DNA of 64,000 bases from contig NZ_RKHQ01000002.1 of the NCBI RefSeq assembly GCF_003751805.1, positions 372,001 to 436,000 of the forward strand. The letters run 5' to 3'. Position 1 is the stretch's first letter; each line of letters opens with the position of its first letter. The notes beneath the pieces were generated by a model that saw nothing but the letters and a program-made list of their open reading frames with translations, was not told the origin of the DNA and searched no databases. This stretch comes from Salana multivorans (lineage in GTDB: Bacteria; Actinomycetota; Actinomycetes; Actinomycetales; Beutenbergiaceae). Of this stretch, positions 1 to 9,151 are shown one piece after another. A program made the position numbers and the translations under genes.

Positions 1-665
1 ACGGGACGACGCTCACCTGGCCGGCGACGCGCATCTCGGTCGCGACCTCGCCGGTGACGGGACGCCAGCTCCTGCTGGTCCAGGGCGTCGAGCCGTCGAT
101 GCGCTGGCGGCACTACTGCGCGGAGATCCTCGCCGCGACGGCGCCGTGGGAGCCCGAGCTCGTCGTTGGCGTCGGCGCGCTGCTCGCCGACGTCCCGCAC
201 ACCCGCCCGATCCCGGTGCAGTCGACGTCGGAGCAGGCGGCCGTGCGGGAGCAGTACGGCGTCGAGCAGAGCGAGTACACGGGCCCGGTCGGCATCCTCT
301 CGGTGCTCGCCCAGGCCGCGGCCGACCGCGGCATCGGCGGCATGTCCGTCTGGGCCGCCGTGCCGCACTACGTCGCGCAGCCGCCGTCGCCCAAGGCGAC
401 CCTCGCGCTCGTCTCCGCGCTCGAGCAGGTGCTCGGGGAGCCGCTGCCCGTCGCCGACCTGGTGGACGAGTCGCGGGCCTGGCAGCGCGGCGTCGACGAG
501 CTGGCCGGGGAGGACCCGGAGATATCGGAGTACGTGCGCCAGCTCGAGGAGGCCAAGGACACCGTCGAGCTGCCCGAGGCCAGCGGCGAGGCGATCGCGG
601 CCGAGTTCGAGCGCTACCTGCGGCGGCGCGACCCGGGCGAGGGACGCGACGCGGGTCCACGCTGA
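1..665 (+). CDS. PAC2-family protein, 5' end cut by the window
   Basis: The reading frame (codons from position 3) is open at the window edge and runs to the TGA at 663-665, so the true start lies upstream. The visible part of about 220 residues resembles the PAC2 (proteasome assembly chaperone 2-like) family of actinobacteria: the segment LLLVQGVEPSMRW and the glycine-rich stretch GPVGILSVLAQAA are typical, and the C-terminus is charged and helical. The family lies beside proteasome genes in many actinobacteria, but its biochemical role there is not settled. It precedes the HAD gene by 37 bp and opens the gene run leading to ARC, so a link to protein turnover is plausible but inferred. A GTG at 54 is internal to conserved sequence and is not chosen. 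Confidence 0.8.
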   Translation, partial: GTTLTWPATRISVATSPVTGRQLLLVQGVEPSMRWRHYCAEILAATAPWEPELVVGVGALLADVPHTRPIPVQSTSEQAAVREQYGVEQSEYTGPVGILSVLAQAAADRGIGGMSVWAAVPHYVAQPPSPKATLALVSALEQVLGEPLPVADLVDESRAWQRGVDELAGEDPEISEYVRQLEEAKDTVELPEASGEAIAAEFERYLRRRDPGEGRDAGPR

Positions 666-702
666 CTCGGGTCGGGTGGAGCCGGTGGGGGAGAATCGTC
701 GG

Positions 703-1503
703 GTGACTCCTCCCGCCACGGCGTCCGACGCCGCTCGCGCCGACCTGTCCGACCTCACCTCGCCGGCCCCCTCGTCCCTCCCGGCGAGCCGCGGGGAGCT
801 GCCGGCCGCCGTCCTGTGGGACCTCGACGGGACGCTCGTGGACACCGAGCCGATCTGGATCGCCGCCGAGCGGGAGCTCGTCGCAGCCCACGGCGGCACG
901 TGGACGCACGAGGACGCCCTCACTCTCGTCGGCAACCCGCTCCTGACGAGCGCGGAGATCCTGCGCGAGCGGGGCGTCGCCCTCCCGCCGGAGGAGATCG
1001 CCGCCTGGCTCATCGAGCGGGTGAACGCGCAGGTGCTCGCCAACGGCCCGACGTGGCGCCCGGGTGCGCGCGAGCTTCTCGCGCAGGCCCGCGCCGCGGG
1101 GATCCCGCAGGCGATCGTCACGATGTCCTACCACCGGCAGGCCCGCGTCGTCGCCGACGCGCTCCCGCCGGGAACCATCGGGGAGATCGTCTCCGGCGAC
1201 ATGGTGACGAACGGCAAGCCGCACCCCGAGGCCTATCTCCGGGCGGCGGAGGTGCTCGGCGTCGAGCCGCGCGACTGCCTCGCGATCGAGGACTCCGCCA
1301 CCGGTGCCCGCTCCGCGCTCGCCGCGGGCACCGCGACGGTCGTGTGCCCCAACGTCGTCCCGGTCCCCGAGCTGCCGGGTCTCGCCCGCGTCGGGACCCT
1401 CGCCGGGGCCGACGTCCGCGACCTGTTCGCGGCCGGTCGCGCCGCGCGAGCGGCCGCGGCCGTCGCCGGCGAGGCGACCGAGCCCGCGCGGGAGCGCGCG
1501 TGA
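703..1503 (+). CDS. HAD-superfamily phosphatase (beta-phosphoglucomutase-like)
   Basis: This 266-residue protein is a haloacid-dehalogenase-fold hydrolase. Motif I is DLDGT, with nucleophile Asp40 and acid/base Asp42. Motif II Thr/Ser lies in VTMSYH, the motif III Lys in GKPHPEAY, and motif IV in AIEDSATG, the pattern of class-I cap phosphatases acting on small phosphorylated metabolites. The substrate cannot be read from sequence. GTG at 703 is chosen because it lies just upstream of the conserved core and follows the PAC2 stop. The first 35 or so residues are low-complexity and may be dispensable. The stop overlaps the start of the M50 protease gene by 4 bp (GTGA), so the two are probably translated together. 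Confidence 0.85.
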   Translation: MTPPATASDAARADLSDLTSPAPSSLPASRGELPAAVLWDLDGTLVDTEPIWIAAERELVAAHGGTWTHEDALTLVGNPLLTSAEILRERGVALPPEEIAAWLIERVNAQVLANGPTWRPGARELLAQARAAGIPQAIVTMSYHRQARVVADALPPGTIGEIVSGDMVTNGKPHPEAYLRAAEVLGVEPRDCLAIEDSATGARSALAAGTATVVCPNVVPVPELPGLARVGTLAGADVRDLFAAGRAARAAAAVAGEATEPARERA

Positions 1504-2627
1504 CCGAGCGGCGCGCCAGCTCGCCCGGCTGGCGGCTCGGGTCGATCGGCGGTGTCCCCGTCTACCTCGCGCCGAGCTGGCTCGCCGTCGCGGCGATCTT
1601 CACCGTCCTGTTCCTCCCGACGGTCCGCGCGGCGGCGCCCGGCCTGTCGGGACCGATGTCCGTCGTCGCCGCGACCTCGTTCCCGATCCTGCTGTTCGTC
1701 TCGGTGTTCCTCCACGAGCTGGCCCACGGGACGACGGCCCGCGCGCTCGGGGTGCCCGTGCGCGAGTACGTCCTCACCTTCTGGGGCGGGCACACGAGCT
1801 TCTCCGGCGACCTGCGCTCGCCCGGCGTCTCCGCGGCGGTCTCGGCCGCCGGGCCGGCCGCGAACCTCGTCCTCGCCGGCCTCGGCTGGCTGGGGCTGCG
1901 CCAGCTTCCGCCCGGGCTGGTCGCCGTCGTCGTGGCGTCGCTCGTCTACGCGAACCTCGTGGTCGGCGTGTTCAACCTGCTGCCGGGCAGCCCGCTCGAC
2001 GGCGGCCGCATCCTCGAGGCGCTCATCTGGAAGGTCACGGGTGACCGGGACACCGCGCTCGTCGGCGCGGGCTGGGTCGGCCGCGGCATCGCGGTGCTCA
2101 TCGCCGCCGTCGCGCTCGGGCTGCCGCTCCTGCGGGGCGATCGGCCCACCCTGACGTCGGTGGTGTGGTCGCTCCTCATCGCCGGCGTCGTGTGGCAGGG
2201 CGCCAGCCGGTCCGTCACGGTCGGCCGGGCCCGGCGCGGCGCGGCCGGCGTCGATCTGCGCCCGCTGCTCGCGCCGGCCGTCGTCCTGCCCGCCCGCGCG
2301 GTCGTCACCGACGTGCCGCCGCTCCCGCTCGGCGTCCGCGTCGAGGCGACCGTGCTGACCGACGACGCGGGCGCCGTCGTGGCCGTCGTCGACCCGGCGG
2401 CGCTCGCCTCCGTGCCGGACGCGCTGCGGGCGACCACCGCCCTCGGTGCCGTGGCCCGGTCGCTGCCCGGCGGCGCGATCGTGACGCGGCTGCGCGGTCC
2501 CGACGCGCTCGCCCAGGTGGCGCGCGGGCTCCAGGTGAGCGACGTGCTCGTCGTCGTGGGTGACGCCGGGGTGCTCGGGACGCTCACGCGCGAGCGCCTC
2601 GTCGCCGCGTTCTCCGGCACCGGCTGA
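1500..2627 (+). CDS. M50-family site-2 zinc metalloprotease
   Basis: This 375-residue integral membrane protein carries the zinc motif HELAH at residues 72-76 inside the second hydrophobic segment. The second zinc-ligand region is NLLPGSPLDGG, with Asp at about 167. Together they define the site-2 protease family that cleaves transmembrane segments. Four to six membrane helices occupy the first 230 or so residues. The remaining 130 form a soluble tail resembling a degenerate CBS-domain pair, common in Rv2625c/SpoIVFB-like members. The GTG start overlaps the HAD stop (GTGA). Substrates are unknown; its position in the proteasome neighbourhood is conserved in actinobacteria. Confidence 0.9.
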   Translation: MTERRASSPGWRLGSIGGVPVYLAPSWLAVAAIFTVLFLPTVRAAAPGLSGPMSVVAATSFPILLFVSVFLHELAHGTTARALGVPVREYVLTFWGGHTSFSGDLRSPGVSAAVSAAGPAANLVLAGLGWLGLRQLPPGLVAVVVASLVYANLVVGVFNLLPGSPLDGGRILEALIWKVTGDRDTALVGAGWVGRGIAVLIAAVALGLPLLRGDRPTLTSVVWSLLIAGVVWQGASRSVTVGRARRGAAGVDLRPLLAPAVVLPARAVVTDVPPLPLGVRVEATVLTDDAGAVVAVVDPAALASVPDALRATTALGAVARSLPGGAIVTRLRGPDALAQVARGLQVSDVLVVVGDAGVLGTLTRERLVAAFSGTG

Positions 2628-2663
2628 GCGCGGACCGGGCGCCAGCCGGCCGCGGGCGGACAG

Positions 2664-2669
2664 TAGGCT
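2664..2669 (+). promoter_or_regulatory. -10 element of a probable leaderless trmI promoter
   Basis: TAGGCT ends 8 nt before the trmI GTG, placing the transcription start at or next to the start codon. No purine-rich ribosome-binding site lies between them, and no clear -35 box is visible. Confidence 0.5.
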
Positions 2670-2677
2670 CGACCGAC

Positions 2678-3814
2678 GTGACCTCCGAGCCGACGACCGA
2701 CGCCGTTCCCGCCCCCGAGCCGACGGGCGCCGCGATGCGTCGCGGCCCGTTCCGCTGGGGCGACCGCGTCCAGCTCACGGACCCGCGCGGGCGCCCGGCG
2801 ACGATCACGCTGATCCCGGGCGGCACGTTCCAGACCCACAAGGGCTACTTCCGCCACGAGGAGCTGGAGGGGCGCCCCGAGGGCAGCACGGTCGAGACGA
2901 CCAAGGGCGTCCAGTACCTCGCGCTGCGCCCGCTGCTGGCCGACTACGTCCTCTCGATGCCGCGCGGCGCCGCCGTCGTCTACCCCAAGGACGCCGGCCA
3001 GATCGTCACGATGGCCGACATCTACCCGGGGGCTCGCGTCGTCGAGGCCGGGGTCGGCTCGGGCGGGCTGTCGATGTCCCTGCTGCGCGCGATCGGCGAC
3101 GGCGGGTCGCTCCTGTCGGTCGAGCGACGCGAGGACTTCGCCCGGATCGCCGTCGCCAACGTCGAGGGCTTCTTCGGCGGCCCGCACCCGGCCTGGCGGG
3201 TCGAGGTCGGCGACCTGGCCGACGTGCTGGCGGCGCAGCGCGAGCCCGGCTCCGTCGACAGGATCGTCCTTGACATGCTCGCGCCGTGGGAGAACATCGA
3301 CGCGGCCGCGACGGCGCTCGCGCCCGGCGGCGTGTTCCTCGCCTACGTCGCGACGGCCACCCAGCTCTCCCGCACCGCCGAGGACCTGCGCGCCGACGGA
3401 CGGTTCACCGAGCCGGTGGCGTGGGAGTCCATGGTCCGCGGCTGGCACCTCGAGGGCCTGGCCGTCCGGCCCGAGCACCGGATGATCGGCCACACCGGGT
3501 TCCTGCTCACGGCGCGCCGGCTCGGCCCCGGCGTCGAGCCGCCGGAGCGGCGTCGCCGTCCGCAGGCGTCGGCCGCCGCGACGGACCCCGAGGACGTCGC
3601 GCGCCTCGCCGCCGACGCCGCGCGCGTCCAGATCGGCGACGACTACGCCCCCGAGGACTTCGGCGAGCGCGGCGCGACGGAGAAGAAGACCCGTCGCGCG
3701 GCGCGGGACGCCGAGGTGATCCAGCGGGCGGCCCAGCGCTCCGCGCTCGCGGCGGCGCCTACCCTGGAGGGACCATCCCTGGAGGGACCGTCCGGATCCG
3801 AGGAGGGCGCATGA
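2678..3814 (+). CDS. trmI: tRNA (adenine(58)-N1)-methyltransferase TrmI
   Basis: This 378-residue class I SAM methyltransferase places m1A at position 58 of the tRNA T-loop. The N-terminal domain (about 15-90) has the TrmI pattern [18 protein letters not shown]. The SAM-binding loop is [16 protein letters not shown] at about 124-139, and the catalytic-domain motif [10 protein letters not shown] follows. The last 80 residues are a variable, charged tail ending in a short repeat ([10 protein letters not shown]). This gene sits directly upstream of the ARC ATPase in most actinobacteria, and here the ATG of ARC overlaps the trmI stop (ATGA). GTG at 2678 fits the promoter spacing. An in-frame ATG at 2735 would remove the N-terminus and is less likely. 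Confidence 0.93.
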   Translation: MTSEPTTDAVPAPEPTGAAMRRGPFRWGDRVQLTDPRGRPATITLIPGGTFQTHKGYFRHEELEGRPEGSTVETTKGVQYLALRPLLADYVLSMPRGAAVVYPKDAGQIVTMADIYPGARVVEAGVGSGGLSMSLLRAIGDGGSLLSVERREDFARIAVANVEGFFGGPHPAWRVEVGDLADVLAAQREPGSVDRIVLDMLAPWENIDAAATALAPGGVFLAYVATATQLSRTAEDLRADGRFTEPVAWESMVRGWHLEGLAVRPEHRMIGHTGFLLTARRLGPGVEPPERRRRPQASAAATDPEDVARLAADAARVQIGDDYAPEDFGERGATEKKTRRAARDAEVIQRAAQRSALAAAPTLEGPSLEGPSGSEEGA

Positions 3815-5439
3815 CCGCCGAGCTCGACGCCGCACGCCGCGAGGCCGCGTCGCTCGCCCACAAGAACGAGCGACTGACGGCGGTGCTGCTGCGCGCCCGC
3901 CAGGAGCTCGCCGAGCTGAAGGAGGCCGTGGAGCGGCTGACCCAGCCGCCGGGGACCTACGCGGTCCTGCTCCGGGCCAACGAGGACGGCTCGGCCGACA
4001 TCGTCTCCGCTGGTCGCACGATGCGCGTCCAGGTCTCGCCGGGCGTCGAGGCGGGCACGCTCGTGCCCGGACGCCAGGTGCGGCTCAACGAGGCGATGGC
4101 GCTCGTGGCGGTCGAGGGGTACGACGACGTCGGCGAGCTCGTCTCCGTCAAGGAGCTGCTCGGCCCCGACCGCGTGCTCGTCGTTGGCCGGGCGGACGAG
4201 GAGCGCGTCGTGCGCCTGTCCGGGCGGCTGGTCGAGGAGGGCGTCCGCGTCGGCGACACGCTCACGGTCGACGCCCGCTCGGGCTTCGTGCTGGAGAAGG
4301 TGCCGCGCTCGGAGGTCGAGGAGCTGGTGCTGGAGGAGGTGCCCGACGTCGACTTCGCCGACATCGGCGGCCTCGCCGACCAGATCGAGGCGATCCGCGA
4401 CGCCGTCGAGCTGCCGTTCGGCCACCCGGAGCTGTTCCGCGAGCACGGGCTGACCCCGCCCAAGGGCCTGCTCCTGTACGGGCCGCCCGGCTGCGGCAAG
4501 ACGCTCATCGCCAAGGCGGTCGCGGCGTCGCTCGCGCGGACCGTGTCGGCCGCGGCGGGGGAGGGCGCGGTCCGCTCGTCGTTCCTCAACGTCAAGGGCC
4601 CGGAGCTGCTCAACAAGTTCGTCGGCGAGACCGAGCGGCACATCCGCCTCATCTTCGCCCGGGCCCGCGAGCGTGCGGCCGAGGGCGTGCCCGTCGTCGT
4701 GTTCTTCGACGAGATGGAGTCGCTGTTCCGCACCCGCGGCACCGGGATCTCCTCCGACGTCGAGACGACCGTCGTCCCGCAGCTCCTCGCGGAGATCGAC
4801 GGCGTCGAGCGGCTCGACAACGTCATCGTGATCGGCGCGTCCAACCGCGAGGACATGATCGACCCGGCGATCCTGCGCCCGGGCCGGCTCGACGTGAAGG
4901 TCAAGATCGAACGGCCCGACGCCGAGTCCGCGCGCGACATCCTCGGCAAGTACCTCCTGCCGACGCTGCCGCTGCACCCGGACGACCTGGCGGCGCACGG
5001 CGGGGACGTCGACGCGACCGTCACCGCGCTCATCGACGCGACCGTCGAGCGGATGTACTCGACCGGCCCCGAGAACGAGTTCCTCGAGGTGACCTACGCG
5101 AGCGGGGACCGCGAGGTCCTGTACTTCAAGGACTTCGCGTCGGGGGCGATGATGCGCAACGTCGTCGACCGGGCGAAGAAGTCGGCCATCAAGGACGTCC
5201 TCGCCGGCCGCGCCCGCGGCATCTCCGTCGGGCACCTGCTCGACGCCGTCGCGGCGGAGTTCCACGAGAACGAGGACCTGCCGAACACGACGAACCCCGA
5301 CGACTGGGCCCGCGTGTCCGGCCGCAAGGGCGAGCGCATCGTGTTCATCCGGACGATCGTCCAGAAGATCGCCGGGGCGGCGATCCAGCCGACACCGCGC
5401 GCCGTCGAGACGGTGGCGAACCCGGGGCAGTACCTCTAG
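3811..5439 (+). CDS. arc: Proteasome-associated AAA ATPase ARC/Mpa
   Basis: This 542-residue ring-forming unfoldase recognises pupylated proteins and threads them into the 20S core. Residues 1-46 form the coiled coil that binds Pup, and two OB-fold domains follow (about 50-190). The AAA module has Walker A GPPGCGKT at 224-231 and Walker B VVVFFDE at 295-301, then the arginine-finger region [10 protein letters not shown]. The protein ends in GQYL, with a penultimate tyrosine, the docking tail that opens the proteasome gate. The ATG overlaps trmI (ATGA) and is preceded by GAGGAGGG. Length and domain order are those of the family; nothing is missing. Confidence 0.97.
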   Translation: MTAELDAARREAASLAHKNERLTAVLLRARQELAELKEAVERLTQPPGTYAVLLRANEDGSADIVSAGRTMRVQVSPGVEAGTLVPGRQVRLNEAMALVAVEGYDDVGELVSVKELLGPDRVLVVGRADEERVVRLSGRLVEEGVRVGDTLTVDARSGFVLEKVPRSEVEELVLEEVPDVDFADIGGLADQIEAIRDAVELPFGHPELFREHGLTPPKGLLLYGPPGCGKTLIAKAVAASLARTVSAAAGEGAVRSSFLNVKGPELLNKFVGETERHIRLIFARARERAAEGVPVVVFFDEMESLFRTRGTGISSDVETTVVPQLLAEIDGVERLDNVIVIGASNREDMIDPAILRPGRLDVKVKIERPDAESARDILGKYLLPTLPLHPDDLAAHGGDVDATVTALIDATVERMYSTGPENEFLEVTYASGDREVLYFKDFASGAMMRNVVDRAKKSAIKDVLAGRARGISVGHLLDAVAAEFHENEDLPNTTNPDDWARVSGRKGERIVFIRTIVQKIAGAAIQPTPRAVETVANPGQYL

Positions 5440-5487
5440 CACCACCCTCGCCTCCAGCCCCGCGCTCGCCTCCAGCACCGCGCTCTC

Positions 5488-5546
5488 CTCCGACATCGGG
5501 GTGGGTCGCACCGCGATCGACGGTGCGATCCACCCCGATGTCGGAG
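5488..5546. repeat. 59-bp palindromic element, copy 1
   Basis: A near-perfect inverted repeat. Outer 17-nt arms lie at 5488-5504 (CTCCGACATCGGGGTGG) and 5530-5546. Perfect inner 8-nt arms lie at 5506-5513 and 5521-5528, separated from the outer arms by one G:T pair. The centre is a 7-nt CGATCGA. It lies between arc and dop. A second copy of identical length and similar outer arms is at 16754-16812. It could act as a terminator between arc and dop or be a small palindromic mobile unit. There is no T-tract. Confidence 0.85.
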
Positions 5547-5602
5547 CGTGCAGGCGCCGGCCGGCCGCTCGGACCACCCGGTCGGGGAGGCGGCAGCCGA
5601 AC

Positions 5603-5608
5603 TAGGGT
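5603..5608 (+). promoter_or_regulatory. -10 element of a probable leaderless dop promoter
   Basis: TAGGGT ends 7 nt before the dop GTG at 5616, so the transcript probably begins at the start codon. No Shine-Dalgarno sequence lies in the gap. Confidence 0.5.
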
Positions 5609-5615
5609 TGCTGCC

Positions 5616-7256
5616 GTGCGTGTCATGGGTATCGAGACCGAGTACGGCATCCTCGGCGGCGACGGGGTGCGGCAGAGCCCGATGGCGCTCTCGGCGCTCG
5701 TCGTCGCCGGCTACGACCAGGCGCGCGGCCAGCGCGGGCGCACCCGGTGGAGCTACGAGGGGGAGGACCCGCTCTCGGACGCGCGCGGCTGGCGGCTCGA
5801 CCGCCGCCAGGCGCACCCGAGCCAGCTCACCGACGAGCCGGGCCGCGGCGCGGGCGTCGACGAGTCGCGCGGCGCGACCACGGCCGACGCGAGCAACGAC
5901 CCGACGCTCCTGCCCGTCATGCGCCGCCGCCGGGCGGTCACGCTCGACCGGCCCGAGGACCCCGCGGCGGCCAACGTGCTGCTGACGAACGGCGCGCGCC
6001 TCTACGTCGACCACGCCCACCCCGAGTACTCCAGCCCCGAGGTCACGAACGCCCGCGACGCCGTCCTGTGGGACCGGGCCGGCGAGGAGGTCATGCTGAC
6101 GGCGGTCCGCGCGCTCGCCGCCAGCCCGCACACCCCGGACGTGCGGCTCTACAAGAACAACGTCGACGGCAAGGGCGCCAGCTACGGGACGCACGAGAAC
6201 TACCTCGTCGACCGGGCCGTCGACTTCGACGCGATCGTCCGCCACCTCACGCCGTTCCTCGTGACGCGGCAGGTCTTCACCGGGGCCGGCCGCGTCGGGC
6301 TCGGCCCGGCGGGGGAGGAGCCGGGGTTCCAGCTCTCCCAGCGCGCCGACTACATCGAGGCCGAGGTCGGGCTGGAGACGACGCTGCGCCGCCCGATCAT
6401 CAACACGCGCGACGAGCCGCACGCCGACCCCGCGCGGTTCCGCCGGCTGCACGTCATCATCGGCGACGCCAACTGCTCCGAGGTCGCCACCTACCTCAAG
6501 CTCGGCACGACCTCCCTCGTCCTCGCGGTCCTCGAGGCCGTCGAGCGGGGCGAGGCCGCCGTCCCCGCCGCGTGGGACGGCCTCGAGCTCGCCGACCCGG
6601 TCCGTGCGGTCCAGGCCGTCAGCCGGGACCTCACGCTCACCGGCCAGCTCCGGCTCGCGGACGGCCGGGAGCTCACCGCGGTCGAGATCCAGCGCCGCTA
6701 CCTCGCCGGTGTCCGCGCGGTGCTCGCGGACCTGCTCGCCGCCGACGAGGCCGAGCTCGCCGTGGCGCGGGCGTGGGAGGAGGTCCTCGACCTCCTGCTG
6801 ACCGATCGGACGGCTGCCGCCCGGCGCGTCGAGTGGCTCGCCAAGCTCGGCGTCCTCGAGGGGCTGCGCGAGCGGCACGGCCTCGCCTGGGACCACGCCA
6901 AGGTGCAGGCCGTCGACCTCCAGTGGTCCGACGTCCGTCCCGAGCGCGGCCTGTTCGCCCGGCTGCGGGCGGCCGGCGCCGTCGACACCCTCGTGACCGC
7001 GGAGGAGGTGCGTCGCGCCGTGACCACCCCGCCCCGGGACACCCGCGCCTGGTTCCGCGGCGAGACCGTCCGGCGCTACCCGGACGCCGTCGTGGCCGCC
7101 GGCTGGAACGGCGTCGTGCTCGACGTCGCGAGCGAGCCGACCCTCGTCCGCCTCCCGATGACCGACCCGCTGCGCGGCACCGCCGAGCTGACCGAGCACC
7201 TGCTCGACGCCTGCCCGGACGCCGCAGCCCTCGTCGCGGCCCTCACCCGCGGCTGA
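5616..7256 (+). CDS. dop: Depupylase/deamidase Dop
   Basis: Dop (546 residues) converts the C-terminal Gln of Pup to Glu so that PafA can use it, and also removes Pup from conjugates. It belongs to the carboxylate-amine ligase (glutamine synthetase-like) fold shared with PafA. The N-terminus carries MGIETEYGI, with metal- and ATP-binding Glu residues. Later landmarks are LLTNGARLYVDHAHPEYSSP, KNNVDGKGASYGTHENYL and [13 protein letters not shown], all diagnostic. A longer loop (about residues 45-110) between the first two blocks distinguishes Dop from PafA. The GTG at 5616 is the only start that keeps the conserved N-terminus without an unrelated extension. It has its own promoter, downstream of a 59-bp palindrome. 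Confidence 0.96.
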   Translation: MRVMGIETEYGILGGDGVRQSPMALSALVVAGYDQARGQRGRTRWSYEGEDPLSDARGWRLDRRQAHPSQLTDEPGRGAGVDESRGATTADASNDPTLLPVMRRRRAVTLDRPEDPAAANVLLTNGARLYVDHAHPEYSSPEVTNARDAVLWDRAGEEVMLTAVRALAASPHTPDVRLYKNNVDGKGASYGTHENYLVDRAVDFDAIVRHLTPFLVTRQVFTGAGRVGLGPAGEEPGFQLSQRADYIEAEVGLETTLRRPIINTRDEPHADPARFRRLHVIIGDANCSEVATYLKLGTTSLVLAVLEAVERGEAAVPAAWDGLELADPVRAVQAVSRDLTLTGQLRLADGRELTAVEIQRRYLAGVRAVLADLLAADEAELAVARAWEEVLDLLLTDRTAAARRVEWLAKLGVLEGLRERHGLAWDHAKVQAVDLQWSDVRPERGLFARLRAAGAVDTLVTAEEVRRAVTTPPRDTRAWFRGETVRRYPDAVVAAGWNGVVLDVASEPTLVRLPMTDPLRGTAELTEHLLDACPDAAALVAALTRG

Positions 7257-7365
7257 TCGGCCGACCGGTGATGAACGGACTGACCCTCGTGACGTCAGAC
7301 CTGCCCGCTCTCGTCGTCGGGTTGCGCGGGGGCGACCTCGCAGCACTCCATGCGGGGGTGGAGCC

Positions 7366-8016
7366 GTGACGCACGCGGCGGTGCCTGAGCCGGCCGACCC
7401 GGCCGCCCTCGCACGCGAGCTCGCGCGCGAGGGGGCGGCGGGCGGCCGGACCATCGTGGCGATCGCCGGCGCCCCCGGATCGGGCAAGACCACGCTCGCC
7501 ATCCGGATCGTCGAGGAGCTGAAGCTCCTGGGGATCGGGACGGCGACGCTCCCGATGGACGGCTTCCACCTGTCGAACCGCGTGCTCGTCGACCTCGGCC
7601 GGCGCGAGCGCAAGGGGGCGATCGACACGTTCGACGGCGTGGGGTTCGTGACCACGCTCCGGCGCGCCCGCGAGGACCGGACGCACGTCCTGTACGTCCC
7701 GGGCTTCGACCACGGCGGCGGCGAGCCGATCGCCGCCTCGATCGCGATCCCGCCGACGGCCGCCGTCGTGGTCGCCGAGGGCAACTACCTCCTGGACGCG
7801 AGCGACCCGTGGAGCGAGGTCGCGTCGCTCGTCGACCACGCGTGGTTCGTCGACGTGGACGACGACCTGCGCCGGCGGCGCCTGGTCGCGCGCCACGTCG
7901 CCACCGGCAAGGCGCCCGAGGCCGCGGTCGCCTGGGTCGAGCTGGTCGACGAGGTGAATGCTCGACGGATCAAGGCGAGCTCGGCGCGGGCGGAGCGGAT
8001 CCTGCGCGTGGACTGA
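7366..8016 (+). CDS. P-loop nucleoside/nucleotide kinase-family protein
   Basis: This 216-residue P-loop kinase is of the uridine-kinase/pantothenate-kinase-like group. Walker A is GAPGSGKT at residues 35-42. The substrate-side motif PMDGFHLSN (about 61-69) is characteristic of this subgroup, which includes the kinase linked to fructose transport. VVVAEGNYLL forms the Walker B strand, and an Arg-rich lid follows (RRRRLVARH). The exact substrate cannot be assigned. It lies between dop and pup, which is not a standard place for this family. A purine-rich stretch (GGGGGTGGAG) precedes the GTG. The start also overlaps the end of a possible 32-codon reading frame (7271-7369). Confidence 0.82.
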   Translation: MTHAAVPEPADPAALARELAREGAAGGRTIVAIAGAPGSGKTTLAIRIVEELKLLGIGTATLPMDGFHLSNRVLVDLGRRERKGAIDTFDGVGFVTTLRRAREDRTHVLYVPGFDHGGGEPIAASIAIPPTAAVVVAEGNYLLDASDPWSEVASLVDHAWFVDVDDDLRRRRLVARHVATGKAPEAAVAWVELVDEVNARRIKASSARAERILRVD

Positions 8017-8111
8017 CGTCCCGCGCCACCACCCGCGCGTCCGCAGCCGCATCCCGGCCCCGCGTCGCCGTCCGAGGCCGCCGTCCCATCCCCGCCCTGC
8101 CGTCGCGCGCC

Positions 8112-8117
8112 TAGACT
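8112..8117 (+). promoter_or_regulatory. -10 element of the pup operon promoter
   Basis: TAGACT lies 54 nt upstream of the pup GTG, giving a leader of roughly 47 nt that carries a strong ribosome-binding site (AGGAGG at 8161-8166). It is the only good -10 candidate between the kinase and pup. Confidence 0.45.
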
Positions 8118-8171
8118 CGAACCGGCGCACCCCGCGCCCGCACCCCGGTGCGACGACCCCAGGAGGACCTC

Positions 8172-8357
8172 GTGTCAACCGAGCAGATCGGCTTCGGGCC
8201 CCGCGGCGACGACGGCGACGGCGACACCCCGCCCGTCCCCACCGCGCCGACGGTCAGCACGCAGGCCGTCGACGACCTCCTCGACGAGATCGACGACGTC
8301 CTGGAGACCAACGCCGAGTCCTTCGTCCGCGGGTTCGTCCAGAAGGGCGGCCAGTGA
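8172..8357 (+). CDS. pup: Prokaryotic ubiquitin-like protein Pup
   Basis: This 61-residue tag is joined to lysines of target proteins by PafA. It has the expected low-complexity, acidic N-terminal half (disordered, used to start translocation), a helical ARC-binding segment (about 30-55, [19 protein letters not shown]) and the C-terminus KGGQ. The terminal Gln means Dop must deamidate it before ligation. GTG at 8172 sits 5 nt after a perfect AGGAGG. An ORF start further upstream would skip that site and add residues not found in Pup. The stop overlaps the prcB start (GTGA), fixing stoichiometric coupling of tag and protease genes. Confidence 0.97.
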   Translation: MSTEQIGFGPRGDDGDGDTPPVPTAPTVSTQAVDDLLDEIDDVLETNAESFVRGFVQKGGQ

Positions 8358-9151
8358 ACGACGCGCACCTCACCGAGGCGTACCTGCGTCTCGGGGGCAC
8401 GTCCTTCCTGGACTTCGCCTCCGAGGTGGCGCCCGAGGTGCTGCCGTCGTCCTCGCAGGCCCCGGCCGGCGTGACCTCGCACGCCACGACGATCGTCGCG
8501 CTCACCTGCCCGGGCGCCGTCGTCATGGCGGGCGACCGCCGCGCGACGAGCGGGACCCGGATCGCGCACCGGGAGATCGAGAAGGTCTTCCCGGCCGACA
8601 CGACGTCGGCCATCGGGATCGCCGGCGCGGCCGGCGTCGGCCTCGAGCTCGTCCGGCTCTTCCAGCTCGAGCTCGAGCACTACGAGAAGATCGAGGGCGT
8701 CCAGCTCTCGCTGGAGGGCAAGGCCAACCGCCTCGCGCGTCTCGTCCGGGGCAACCTCTCGCTCGCGTTCCAGGGCCTCGTCGCGCTGCCGCTGCTCGGC
8801 GGCCACGACGCCCCGACCGGGACGGCCCGGCTCTACTCCTACGACGCGGTCGGGGGACGCTACGCCGAGCGGGACCACCACGCGATCGGCTCGGGCGCGG
8901 TGTTCGCCGGCGGCACGCTGAAGAACCACTGGCGCGCCGACCTCACCCAGGACGAGGCCGTGGCGCTCGCCCTCGCGGCGATCCTCGACGCGGCCGACGA
9001 CGACGCGGCGACGGGCGGCGTCGACCTGGTCCGGGGGATCTACCCCGTCGTCGCCGTCGTCGACGCCCGCGGCTTCCGCCGCGTGCCCGACGCGGAGCTG
9101 CGCGGCCACGTCGAGCGCATCGTCGCGACGCGGGCGGAGGCGCAGCGATGA
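8354..9151 (+). CDS. prcB: 20S proteasome beta subunit PrcB
   Basis: Catalytic subunit (265 residues) of the actinobacterial 20S core. The first 44 residues are a propeptide removed by self-cleavage before Thr45 in HA/TTIVAL, which exposes the N-terminal threonine nucleophile. The active-site Lys and Asp follow in the usual spacing (AGDRRATSG and REIEKVF). The C-terminus is a short charged tail. The GTG start overlaps the pup stop, and the stop overlaps the prcA ATG (ATGA), so pup, prcB and prcA are one translational unit. Confidence 0.97.
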   Translation: MNDAHLTEAYLRLGGTSFLDFASEVAPEVLPSSSQAPAGVTSHATTIVALTCPGAVVMAGDRRATSGTRIAHREIEKVFPADTTSAIGIAGAAGVGLELVRLFQLELEHYEKIEGVQLSLEGKANRLARLVRGNLSLAFQGLVALPLLGGHDAPTGTARLYSYDAVGGRYAERDHHAIGSGAVFAGGTLKNHWRADLTQDEAVALALAAILDAADDDAATGGVDLVRGIYPVVAVVDARGFRRVPDAELRGHVERIVATRAEAQR

